Assembly (NCBI GenBank): GCA_035576205.1
Contig: DATLWR010000090.1
Span: forward strand, 1-20,901
DNA: 20,901 nt
Source: DATLWR01 sp035576205
GTDB taxonomy: Bacteria; Pseudomonadota; Zetaproteobacteria; Mariprofundales; Mariprofundaceae
Direction: 5' to 3'
Below are positions 1-6,630 of the stretch, piece after piece. The notes under the pieces were generated by a model. It was not told the DNA's origin. It ran no database searches and saw only the letters and a program-made list of their open reading frames with translations. How positions within the stretch are numbered: the stretch's first letter is position 1; every line of letters begins with the position of its first letter. A program made the translations under genes and the position numbers.

Positions 1-474
1 AAGACTCACCTCATCCTCGTTGACGTGCGCCAGATGGCGTTCGGCGGCATCGCGGATATCGGCAAACAGGAACTCCGGCACCTCGGAAGCGAGCGACAGT
101 TCGAAGGTCAGCGGCAGACGACGTTCCAGTTCGCGGGAATCCAGCTGCACGTCGCCGAGCCAGGTCTGCATCCAGCGCGCTGCCTCGGCCGGCTTGATCT
201 CCTGCACACCGGCAACGCCCTTGATCCTCGACAGCTCGTCCTTCAGTCCAGCCGCCTGATCGGCGTGCCCGGCATCGAGATAGACATGCACGCGGATATC
301 ACCCTGCCAGCCACCAACCCACTGGCCGGCCGCCTGCATGCCGAGCCACAGCACTCCCAACGACCAGATCGCAACACAGACGATGGTCAGTGCCAAAAAC
401 TGATGGATACCGAACGGCGGCAGATTGAAACCACCGGGCAGCCGCACACGGATATGCTCTGGCTTCTCAGCCAC
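1..474 (-). CDS. ftsX: Cell-division protein FtsX, N-terminal part (cut by window edge)
   Basis: FtsX is the inner-membrane partner of the FtsE ATPase. The FtsEX complex acts at the division septum and controls peptidoglycan hydrolases. The 158 visible residues show a short cytoplasmic N-terminus, a hydrophobic segment at about residues 25-47, and then the periplasmic ECD-like region. That region contains IRVHVYLD (60-67) and a QEIKPAEAARW stretch resembling the conserved part of the FtsX extracytoplasmic loop. The start chosen is GTG at 474. It overlaps the ftsE stop by 8 bases and is preceded by a strong GGAGG five bases upstream, inside the last ftsE codons, so translation is probably coupled to ftsE. 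The remaining membrane segments lie beyond the window. Family identity rests on topology, the motif and the position directly after ftsE. Confidence 0.88.
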   Translation of the reverse strand, partial: MAEKPEHIRVRLPGGFNLPPFGIHQFLALTIVCVAIWSLGVLWLGMQAAGQWVGGWQGDIRVHVYLDAGHADQAAGLKDELSRIKGVAGVQEIKPAEAARWMQTWLGDVQLDSRELERRLPLTFELSLASEVPEFLFADIRDAAERHLAHVNEDEVSL

Positions 475-1132
475 CTTCCCCTCCCACCAGGGCACCGGCA
501 TGCAACTGCACCACCCGTCCCGGATGCGATTCGAGCAGATGCAGATCGTGCGTGGCCATGATGACCGTCGTCCCCTGCTGGTTCAGCCCCATCAGGTAAT
601 CCAGCACCCGCCTGGCTGTTTCGATATCGAGATTGCCGGTGGGCTCGTCGGCCAGGATGATCGGCGGATTCGCGGTCATGGCCCGGGCGATCGCCACGCG
701 CTGCTGCTCACCGCCGGAAAGCGCTTCCGGATAGGACCACAGGCGGTCCTCCAGACCGACATACTCGAGCACCTTGCTGACCCTGGGAATGAGCCGTTCA
801 GTCTCCCAGCCCTGCACCCTGAGCGGCAGCGCCACATTCTCGAACACCGTGCGCGAAAACAGCAGCCGGTGCTCCTGGAACACCACACCGGTGCGGCGAC
901 GGATCTCACGCACTTTCGCTTCGCTGGCCGAGCGCATGTCGGCCTGCTGCACGGAGAGCTGCCCCGAGGTCGGACGCAGGGCACCGTAGAACATCTTCAG
1001 CAACGTCGACTTGCCGGCACCGCTCTCGCCGGTGAGATAGACGAACTGGCCCTGGGCGATATCGAGCGATACGCCGGCCAGCGCCGTTTTGCCGGTTCGA
1101 TAACGCAGCATAAGCTGCCGCGCCTGGATCAA
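467..1132 (-). CDS. ftsE: Cell-division ABC-type ATPase FtsE
   Basis: FtsE is the cytoplasmic ATPase of the FtsEX division complex, which uses an ABC fold for signalling across the membrane rather than transport. The sequence shows Walker A GESGAGKST (residues 35-43), ABC signature LSGGEQQ (138-144), Walker B ending in ADEP (D162, E163) and a switch-histidine segment MATHD. From the TTG at 1132 the protein has 221 residues, close to the usual 222, and begins at the normal family N-terminus (IQARQLMLRY). A GGGGAG stretch lies just upstream of that TTG. An ATG at 1150 would add six residues but has no ribosome-binding site. A GTG or ATG farther upstream would add a non-homologous tail. It is followed by the overlapping ftsX and is divergent from the zinc-ribbon gene. 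Confidence 0.93.
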   Translation of the reverse strand: MIQARQLMLRYRTGKTALAGVSLDIAQGQFVYLTGESGAGKSTLLKMFYGALRPTSGQLSVQQADMRSASEAKVREIRRRTGVVFQEHRLLFSRTVFENVALPLRVQGWETERLIPRVSKVLEYVGLEDRLWSYPEALSGGEQQRVAIARAMTANPPIILADEPTGNLDIETARRVLDYLMGLNQQGTTVIMATHDLHLLESHPGRVVQLHAGALVGGEGG

Positions 1133-1222
1133 GGACTCCCCTTCCGCCATGCAGGAACGGTAGCTGTCCGCACCTTCGCTGTCATCCTCACGCTGCTGAC
1201 AAACCGGGCCCGAAACATCAGC

Positions 1223-1244
1223 ATGCGACCATGCGAATCGCATG
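1223..1244. repeat. ATGCGA direct and inverted repeat over a start codon
   Basis: ATGCGA occurs at 1223-1228 and 1231-1236, and its complement TCGCAT at 1238-1243. The last two form a perfect 7+1+7 palindrome (1230-1244) that covers the start codon of the zinc-ribbon gene in the ftsE divergent region. It could be an operator or a small mRNA hairpin, or it could be chance, because part of it codes for the protein's first residues. Confidence 0.4.
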
Positions 1245-2061
1245 CCCCTATTGTCAGGCAGCTTACAGGATTGCCGACGTCACCCCCGGCACCGTACTGG
1301 TCTGCCACCGCTGTGGCACGGAGTTTGCAGTCGAATCGACCGAACCCGAGGAACTCGCCGAGGTTGTCGCAGCAGCCGAGGAACAGCTATCCCTGTTCGG
1401 CCGGCAGACGGCGCCCGCCCGCTCCAAACCCGGCGCTCTTCTGCGACAGCCGGCAACCGCAGAGACGATCTCTGGAACTGCCCTGCAGGATGCCTCCCTA
1501 CAGGATGAAGCCGCCGGTGCGGAATCGCCGGACCTGCCGGAACCGCCCAGGCGGCGGAATGTGCAGATCTGGCCGTGGCTCGTGGCAACGCTGCTATTGA
1601 CCGCAGTGAGCGGCTTTGTCGTACAGAAGGATGCCTGGCTGGACAATCCCTGGCTGCGCAGCACGCTGATCAATCTCGGACTGCCGCTGGAGGTGCGCGA
1701 CAAGGACTGGCTGGTGCTGCCCGAAACGGTGCAGGCGCAATGGCTGAAGCGCACCGACGGCAGCCGGGTACTGGTGATCGAGGGGCGGCTGGCCAACCAG
1801 CTGTCGTGTGAACTGCCGCCACCGAAGCTGGTAATCGATTTCTATGCCGATGACGAACCCGACAGGATCGCGCGGACGGAACTGCTGCCGATCACGCTGC
1901 CGCCCAGCATGGATGCCGTCCGGCATGCGCCCTATCAACCTCCGGCCATCGACGACGTGCCGGTCGCTCCCCGGAGCGAGCGCGGTTTCATGCTGGTGGT
2001 GGAATCGCTGCCGCCTCGTATTGCCGATTTCACGCTGACAGCCCAAGCCGTACAACCCTGA
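1231..2061 (+). CDS. MJ0042-type zinc-ribbon, single-pass membrane protein (DUF3426-like)
   Basis: This 276-residue protein starts with a zinc ribbon: C5-x2-C8 and C25-x2-C28 in the context CPYCQAAYRI and VCHRCGTEF, the signature of MJ0042/zinc_ribbon_5 domains. An Ala/Glu-rich linker follows to about residue 110. Then comes one transmembrane segment at about 113-131 and a C-terminal domain of about 140 residues resembling DUF3426. The expected topology puts the zinc ribbon in the cytoplasm and the C-terminal domain in the periplasm. The start is ATG 1231, because MRIxCPxC is the usual family beginning, although no clear ribosome-binding site is visible. The gene is divergent from ftsE, an arrangement I associate with alphaproteobacteria. 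The molecular role is unknown; a regulatory or envelope role is only inference. Confidence 0.75.
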   Translation: MRIACPYCQAAYRIADVTPGTVLVCHRCGTEFAVESTEPEELAEVVAAAEEQLSLFGRQTAPARSKPGALLRQPATAETISGTALQDASLQDEAAGAESPDLPEPPRRRNVQIWPWLVATLLLTAVSGFVVQKDAWLDNPWLRSTLINLGLPLEVRDKDWLVLPETVQAQWLKRTDGSRVLVIEGRLANQLSCELPPPKLVIDFYADDEPDRIARTELLPITLPPSMDAVRHAPYQPPAIDDVPVAPRSERGFMLVVESLPPRIADFTLTAQAVQP

Positions 2062-2068
2062 ATAAGGA

Positions 2069-2503
2069 TCAGCGGGCGACCATATCGCTGCCGCGGCGGG
2101 CGATCTGCAGCACCAGGTTGCGCAGCGCCTGCTGCATGGGACCGGACATATGGCCCGGATCGATAATACTGAACACCCCGTCGCGGCTCTTGTGCTGCAA
2201 TCCCTGGATATCCGTCACATGCCGCATCATCGCTTCGGCCTCTTCCTCGCCGAACCAGCGGCGCCAGTCGTTGAGGTTCAGCACGATGCTCGCCGGCGCT
2301 GTCCCGGCACCGGGCAACAGCTCGAACAATGCCAACCCCTCCTCCCCGCCCACGGAGACGGAGCGCAGGCAGAGCTTCAGGCCCCGCTCGCTCTGACGCA
2401 CCGCCTGCCCGACCTCCTGCCATTCTCGGGCCATGACCGAATAGAGCTCGCGATGCAGGTTGTCGCAGCGGATATAGAAATCGGAAAGCGTACCGTTGGC
2501 CAT
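2069..2503 (-). CDS. Hypothetical cytoplasmic protein downstream of ispF
   Basis: I do not recognise this 144-residue protein. It has no signal peptide, transmembrane segment or metal-binding motif. It looks soluble, with an N-terminal helical part rich in charged residues, a middle part around LNLNDWRRWFGEEE (about residues 75-88), and a C-terminal helix-like stretch ending in RRGSDMVAR. Codon use and GC match the neighbours, so it looks like a resident gene. It begins 19 bases after the ispF stop on the same strand and ends 7 bases from the convergent zinc-ribbon gene. No Shine-Dalgarno precedes ATG 2503. Instead, an extended -10 element sits just upstream, so it may be read from a leaderless transcript or as the tail of the ispD-ispF operon. 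Confidence 0.7.
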   Translation of the reverse strand: MANGTLSDFYIRCDNLHRELYSVMAREWQEVGQAVRQSERGLKLCLRSVSVGGEEGLALFELLPGAGTAPASIVLNLNDWRRWFGEEEAEAMMRHVTDIQGLQHKSRDGVFSIIDPGHMSGPMQQALRNLVLQIARRGSDMVAR

Positions 2504-2510
2504 ATGCGGG

Positions 2511-2519
2511 ATTATAGCA
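2511..2519 (-). promoter_or_regulatory. Extended -10 promoter element, leaderless geometry
   Basis: The minus strand reads TGC-TATAAT, a perfect extended -10 (TGN plus TATAAT). It ends only 7 bases before the ATG at 2503, so transcription would start at or next to the start codon. No good -35 hexamer is seen (TGCTGT at 17 bases is poor), which extended -10 promoters can tolerate. The element lies in the 19-base gap after the ispF stop. Confidence 0.5.
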
Positions 2520-2522
2520 GCG

Positions 2523-3002
2523 TCAGGCCGGATACAGCAGCACCACGGCCTGGGCGGCGATGCCCTCTTCGCGGCCGGTGAAGCCGAGCCCTTCCGTCGT
2601 CGTCGCCTTGACGTTGACCGCCGCTGCCTTTACGCCGAGCACCCCGGCCAAACGTTGCTGCATGGCCGGGATATGGCCGGCAAGCTTCGGTTTCTGGGCG
2701 ATCACCGTCGCATCGACATTGCCGAGCCGCCAGCCCGCCACCTGTAGCTTGCGCATCACATCGGCCAGCAATTCGCAACTGTCGGCGCCGGCGTAACGTG
2801 CATCGGTATCCGGGAAATGGCGGCCGATATCCCCAAGACCCGCCGCTCCGAGCAGGGCATCGCAGATGGCGTGTACCAACACATCGGCATCGGAGTGGCC
2901 GGCCAGGCCGAGGGAATAGGGAATCTCGATCCCGCCCAGCACCAGTTTGCGCCCGGCGGCAAAGGCATGTACGTCGAATCCCTGGCCAATACGTATATTC
3001 AA
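2523..3002 (-). CDS. ispF: 2-C-methyl-D-erythritol 2,4-cyclodiphosphate synthase IspF
   Basis: IspF cyclises 4-diphosphocytidyl-methylerythritol 2-phosphate, releasing CMP, in the MEP isoprenoid pathway. It works as a cytoplasmic zinc-dependent trimer. The sequence has the metal ligands D10 and H12 in GFDVH and H44 in AHSDADVLVH-type context (here GHSDADVLVH). FPDTD follows, and the substrate-binding VNVKATTTEGLGFTGR is near the C-terminus. From the TTG at 3002 the protein is 159 residues, exactly the usual length. That TTG overlaps the ispD stop by four bases (TTGA) and has GGAGG seven bases upstream, so it is preferred over an upstream in-frame start. IspD and IspF are separate here, not fused as in many alphaproteobacteria. 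Confidence 0.96.
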   Translation of the reverse strand: MNIRIGQGFDVHAFAAGRKLVLGGIEIPYSLGLAGHSDADVLVHAICDALLGAAGLGDIGRHFPDTDARYAGADSCELLADVMRKLQVAGWRLGNVDATVIAQKPKLAGHIPAMQQRLAGVLGVKAAAVNVKATTTEGLGFTGREEGIAAQAVVLLYPA

Positions 3003-3685
3003 GACTTCCCCTCCAGCCTGGCCTGCAACCATTGCATATCCTCCTGGGTGGTAATCTTGCGGTTGTCCGGCTCGCCGCGGCTGACATGAACCGGAAAACC
3101 TGCCGACTCCAGCAGGGAGGCATCGTCGGTATGTCGGTGCAGGCGATCCGCTTCCTGAGCAAGCGCCAGCGCAAACCAGTCGCGTCGGGCAACCTGGGGC
3201 GTCTGTACCGCCCGCAGTGAGGCGCGGGAAGGGGTTTCAATCACGCGCCCCTCGGCATTGACGACCTTGATCGTATCGTGCACGGCCAGGCCCGGAACGG
3301 CAGCCCCGTGCCTTTCGGCCACATCCAGCACATCGGCGAGCAGTGCCGGCGATGGCAACGGCCGGGCGGCATCGTGCACAGCTACAAAATCGATATCGTC
3401 GGGCAACGCTGCAAACCCGGCCTGCATCGACTCGGACCGCTCGGCACCGCCGGCCACGGGGGCAAACAACTTAAAGGAAAAGCGGAGGCCGGCCACGGCG
3501 GCGGCATAATGTTCATCGCCCTCGGCGATGACCGGTTGCACCAGCCGGATACGCGGCTCGGCAGCAAGGCTCGTCAACGTATGGGCCAGCAGCGGCTTGC
3601 CGGCGACCAAGGCATACTGCTTCGGCAACCCGCCGCCGAAACGGCGGCCGCTACCGGCAGCCAGCAACAACACCCCGACATCCAT
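2999..3685 (-). CDS. ispD: 2-C-methyl-D-erythritol 4-phosphate cytidylyltransferase IspD
   Basis: IspD transfers CMP from CTP to methylerythritol 4-phosphate, the third step of the MEP pathway, in the cytoplasm. The 228-residue sequence has the nucleotide-binding loop AAGSGRRFG (9-17) with PKQY (21-24), VHDAARP (103-109), AVQTPQ (159-164), TDD (186-188) and GEPDNRKIT (204-212), all hallmarks of the family at normal length. The start is ATG 3685, four residues before the first core strand. There is no Shine-Dalgarno; the bases before the ATG read CCCTCCG. A TTGACC/CACAAT promoter pair ends 7 bases upstream of the ATG, suggesting a leaderless message. ispF follows with a four-base overlap. The upstream ypjD gene is divergent. 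Confidence 0.96.
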   Translation of the reverse strand: MDVGVLLLAAGSGRRFGGGLPKQYALVAGKPLLAHTLTSLAAEPRIRLVQPVIAEGDEHYAAAVAGLRFSFKLFAPVAGGAERSESMQAGFAALPDDIDFVAVHDAARPLPSPALLADVLDVAERHGAAVPGLAVHDTIKVVNAEGRVIETPSRASLRAVQTPQVARRDWFALALAQEADRLHRHTDDASLLESAGFPVHVSRGEPDNRKITTQEDMQWLQARLEGKS

Positions 3686-3692
3686 CGGAGGG

Positions 3693-3720
3693 ATTGTGCG
3701 TCTTTCCCCCGGGCGGTCAA
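3693..3720 (-). promoter_or_regulatory. Candidate ispD promoter, leaderless geometry
   Basis: The minus strand has TTGACC (3715-3720), a 16-base spacer and CACAAT (3693-3698). The -10 ends 7 bases before the ispD ATG, so the predicted transcript start coincides with the start codon. It is sequence-based only; the -10 matches consensus at four of six positions. Confidence 0.4.
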
Positions 3721-3732
3721 CGTCGACAACGA

Positions 3733-3761
3733 TTGCACCGCCTCATCGCATGGGATATAAA
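3733..3761 (+). promoter_or_regulatory. Candidate ypjD-yfjD promoter
   Basis: The plus strand has TTGCAC (3733-3738), a 17-base spacer and TATAAA (3756-3761), a good sigma70-type match. The predicted start near 3768 would leave a leader of about 55 bases before the ypjD ATG at 3824. It lies in the divergent gap with ispD. Confidence 0.6.
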
Positions 3762-3823
3762 CCGCTTTCGATGATCAGCCGATTCAATTACCCCCCTGAC
3801 CCCAGTTGCGAGGATGTCCCGGA

Positions 3824-4645
3824 ATGAGCCTTTCGGCCATGTTCCCGCTCGCCGGCATCATCACGCTTGCCTGCGCTGCCCTGGTCTGGGCCGGCGCCCG
3901 GCGCGTGGACCTGCCGCAAATCCTGCAGCCGCGTCGTCTGGCACCGATCCTGATGCTGTTCAGCATTGCGGTAACCATGCTGGCATTCATTGAGATCAAT
4001 CCCGTTACCGCGCAAGGCATCAATTTCACATTGGCCGCCAGCGTTGCCGTAGCGACCATGATCGTCCAGGGCATCTATGCGGTCGGCATACTGCGTCACG
4101 GCATCCAGGGGCTCGGTCTGTTTTTGCTGCCGGCTACCGCCGTGCCTCTACTGATCATCCCGCTCCTGCCGCATGCCCATACGCCGAACTGGGTGCATAC
4201 CACCTCGGTACTGGAGACCGGCCACCTGCTGGTATCCCTCCTGGCCTATGCCATCCTCACACTGGCCGCCATTCATGCCGTCATGCAGCTGTTGCTGGAC
4301 CGGGCTCTGAAACGCAAGCAGCTCAACATGATGGTTCAGGCGCTGCCGTCGCTGTTGGAGATCGACCGGCACATGTTCGAACAGGTCTGGCTCTCTACAT
4401 GGCTGATCGGCATCAGCATCCTTACCGGTCTCTCCTGGCAGTGGATCGAGTTCCACCACTTTGCGCTGCTGAACCACAAGGTGCTGCTGGCGATGTTCTC
4501 CTTCGGCGTGCTGATATTGCTGCTCGTCAAGCGCAGCAAGGCGCAGTGGCCGGGGCGGGTAGCCAGCCGCGTCGTCCTTTCCGCCTACGGCCTGCTGCTG
4601 CTGGCCTACTTCGGCGTCAAATTGATCAACTCCTGGCTGCATTGA
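3824..4645 (+). CDS. ypjD: Inner-membrane protein YpjD (CcsA/cytochrome c assembly-like)
   Basis: This is a multi-spanning membrane protein of 273 residues with about eight hydrophobic segments, in the CcsA/CcmC-like cytochrome c assembly superfamily. It resembles E. coli YpjD through much of its second half: the HLLVSLLAYAILTLAAI segment, LPSLLEIDRHMFEQ, ILTGLSW and the final LAYFGVKLI. Conserved histidines in the membrane part are candidate heme ligands, but the WWD heme-handling motif of true CcsA is not seen, so a direct role in heme delivery is uncertain. The start is ATG 3824; an in-frame TTG at 3806 has no ribosome-binding site. The gene is followed after 19 bases by a CNNM/CorC gene, the same pairing as ypjD-yfjD in E. 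coli, and is probably co-transcribed with it. Confidence 0.88.
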   Translation: MSLSAMFPLAGIITLACAALVWAGARRVDLPQILQPRRLAPILMLFSIAVTMLAFIEINPVTAQGINFTLAASVAVATMIVQGIYAVGILRHGIQGLGLFLLPATAVPLLIIPLLPHAHTPNWVHTTSVLETGHLLVSLLAYAILTLAAIHAVMQLLLDRALKRKQLNMMVQALPSLLEIDRHMFEQVWLSTWLIGISILTGLSWQWIEFHHFALLNHKVLLAMFSFGVLILLLVKRSKAQWPGRVASRVVLSAYGLLLLAYFGVKLINSWLH

Positions 4646-4664
4646 CCACCCAGCTTCGCCTTCC

Positions 4665-5933
4665 ATGAGCATTCTCGGCATGCCATTGGCCGTCACCCTC
4701 GGAATCCTGCTGCTGCTATTGTTGCTGTCGGCCTTCTTTTCCGGTTCCGAGACCGCGCTGACGCGCGCCCGCCGGGTACGGCTACGCGCCAGCGGCGAAG
4801 CAGGAAAACGCGGCGCAAAGACCGCCGAGAAACTGCTCGAGCGGCCCGAATACATGCTCTCGACCATTCTTCTCGGCAACAATTTCGTCAACATCGCCGC
4901 TTCGTCGCTGGCGGCGGCTCTGCTCGTACAGTCTTTCGGCGAGGCCGGCATCTTTTATGCCACGATGATCATGACCATCGTTGTGCTGGTTTTTTCCGAG
5001 ATCCTGCCGAAAACGATCGCCGTCGTGCATGCCGAAGCCATTGCCTGCGCCGTCGCACCGATCCTGCGCAGTATCCAGTGGCTGCTGCATCCCATCGTCG
5101 CCCTGCTGATGTATATCATCACGCTGTTCAAATGGCTGTTAAGGGTACCGCACAAGGCCGAAACACCGCTGACGCACCAGGAACTGGCCACGATGATCGA
5201 CATCAGCGCCGAATCGGGAATGCTCGACGAAGCGCGCGAACAGATGCTGATCAGCAGCCTCAGCCTGCACAAGGTGGCGGTGAAATCGCTGATGAAGCCG
5301 CGCAAGAACATGCGCATGCTCGACGGCTCGCAGACCGTCGAGACATGCCTGAAACAGGCCATCGCCCATCCCTATTCACGTTATCCGGTCTATCTGCACG
5401 AACCGGATCAACTGATCGGCATCATCCACCTGCGCGACATGATGAAGGTCGTCGACCGCAGCAGGCCGCTGGCCGAAGCCGTCATCTGGCAACAACCGCC
5501 CTATATCCCGACCACCAAGAATGCCCTGGCGCAGTTGTTCGAGTTCCAGTCGAGGCATCAGCACATGGCCATCGTGGTCGACGAGTTCGGCGATATCGAG
5601 GGATTGATCACGCTCGAGGACATCATCGAGGACATTGTCGGCGAAATCCATGATGAATCGGATACACCGGCACGTATCGAAATGTGGCCACAACCGGACG
5701 GTGCGCTGGTCACTTCAGGCACAGCGGGGCTACGCGATATCAACCAGGAGATGGACTGGGACCTGCCGGAAGAGGTGGCCAACACCATCGGTGGGCTGAT
5801 CGTCCATACGCTCGGCGAACAGCCGGAAGATCGTCTCTGCGTCACTATCCAGGGCGTGCACATCGAGATCCTCAGCATCAGCGGCGACTGGATCCAGCGC
5901 CTGCGGCTGTTCAAGGAACCCGAAAAAGAGTAA
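4665..5933 (+). CDS. yfjD: CNNM/CorC-family membrane protein with CBS domains (YfjD/CorB type)
   Basis: This 422-residue protein has the CNNM layout. An N-terminal DUF21 membrane domain with several spans (about residues 5-155) includes FFSGSETAL and a SEILPKTIA segment typical of the family. A tandem CBS pair follows (about 195-325, containing YSRYPVY and VVDEFGDIEGLITLEDIIEDIVGEI from about 305). A C-terminal CorC_HlyC transporter-associated domain is at about 335-418. Relatives are Mg2+ exporters or regulators of Mg2+/Co2+ resistance, with nucleotide bound at the CBS pair. Length is normal (E. coli YfjD is of similar size). It lies 19 bases after ypjD and ends 9 bases from the convergent glycosylase gene with no terminator between. 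Ion specificity cannot be read from the sequence. Confidence 0.93.
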   Translation: MSILGMPLAVTLGILLLLLLLSAFFSGSETALTRARRVRLRASGEAGKRGAKTAEKLLERPEYMLSTILLGNNFVNIAASSLAAALLVQSFGEAGIFYATMIMTIVVLVFSEILPKTIAVVHAEAIACAVAPILRSIQWLLHPIVALLMYIITLFKWLLRVPHKAETPLTHQELATMIDISAESGMLDEAREQMLISSLSLHKVAVKSLMKPRKNMRMLDGSQTVETCLKQAIAHPYSRYPVYLHEPDQLIGIIHLRDMMKVVDRSRPLAEAVIWQQPPYIPTTKNALAQLFEFQSRHQHMAIVVDEFGDIEGLITLEDIIEDIVGEIHDESDTPARIEMWPQPDGALVTSGTAGLRDINQEMDWDLPEEVANTIGGLIVHTLGEQPEDRLCVTIQGVHIEILSISGDWIQRLRLFKEPEKE

Positions 5934-5942
5934 CCGTCCGGA

Positions 5943-6626
5943 TTATTTCCCTGTCGTCGCCAAAGACCGGCGCAGCTCCAGAAGGTCTGCCCAGCTGCGG
6001 TGCTTCTGGTCCGGCGACCGGAGCAGGAAGGCGGGATGATAGGTCACCAGCACCGGAATACCGTGGTAGTCATGCCAGCGCCCGCGCAAAGCGGCAAGCG
6101 GCGCATCGCTCTCCAGCACGGACTGCGCCGCCACCCGCCCTAGCAGGCAGATCACCTTCGGTGACAGCAGCTGCAGCTGGGCATCAAACCAGTGCCGGCA
6201 GGTCTGCACTTCATCCGTCTGCGGATCACGATTGTTCGGCGGCCGGCATTTGACGGTGTTCATGATATAGACGTTTTGGCGGTCGAGGCCGACGGCCATC
6301 ATCATCTTGTCCAGCAATTTGCCCGCCCGCCCGACAAACGGCTCGCCCTGCAGATCTTCGTCGCGGCCCGGCGCCTCGCCGATAAACACGATCTCGGCGT
6401 GCGGATTGCCGGTACCGAACACCACCTGCGTGCGCCCTTCTGCCAGCCGGCAGAGCCGACAGCTTGCCGCCTGACGGGCCAGTTCATCCAGGGTACCGGA
6501 TACTTGTGCAGCCGCCGGCTCGGCAGACGCCTGTACGGCATCGCTATCACCCAAAGCAAACGAGACCGGCGTATGCACGCCGATCTCGTTCAGATAGACC
6601 CGAAGGAAGACTTCCCGCTCGGCCAA
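5943..6626 (-). CDS. 4Fe-4S uracil-DNA glycosylase, family 4 type
   Basis: The 227-residue protein removes uracil from DNA to start base-excision repair. Four cysteines suited to an iron-sulfur cluster are present: C56-x2-C59, C127 and C143, the last two 15 residues apart as in family 4 enzymes. Catalytic motif A is GEAPGRDED (83-91), followed by GEPFVGRAGKLLD. NTVKCRPPNNRDP lies around 123-135. The C-terminal motif TYHPAFLLR is at 195-203 with H197. An Ala-rich linker separates a short N-terminal helix from the catalytic domain. The start is the TTG at 6626, four bases after the fbp stop, since no ATG lies before the domain; the upstream ribosome-binding site is weak. It is probably co-transcribed with fbp. 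Confidence 0.92.
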   Translation of the reverse strand: MAEREVFLRVYLNEIGVHTPVSFALGDSDAVQASAEPAAAQVSGTLDELARQAASCRLCRLAEGRTQVVFGTGNPHAEIVFIGEAPGRDEDLQGEPFVGRAGKLLDKMMMAVGLDRQNVYIMNTVKCRPPNNRDPQTDEVQTCRHWFDAQLQLLSPKVICLLGRVAAQSVLESDAPLAALRGRWHDYHGIPVLVTYHPAFLLRSPDQKHRSWADLLELRRSLATTGK

Positions 6627-6630
6627 GACT

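Noticed and set aside
425..1600. A 391-codon plus-strand open frame opposite ftsE, overlapping the zinc-ribbon gene
   Set aside because: It is antisense to clear ABC ATPase motifs and out of frame with the zinc-ribbon gene, and has low-complexity His/Arg/Pro composition.
3806..3823. TTG at 3806 as the ypjD start
   Set aside because: No ribosome site precedes it and the extra six residues (RGCPG) do not look like a membrane-protein start; ATG 3824 is better.
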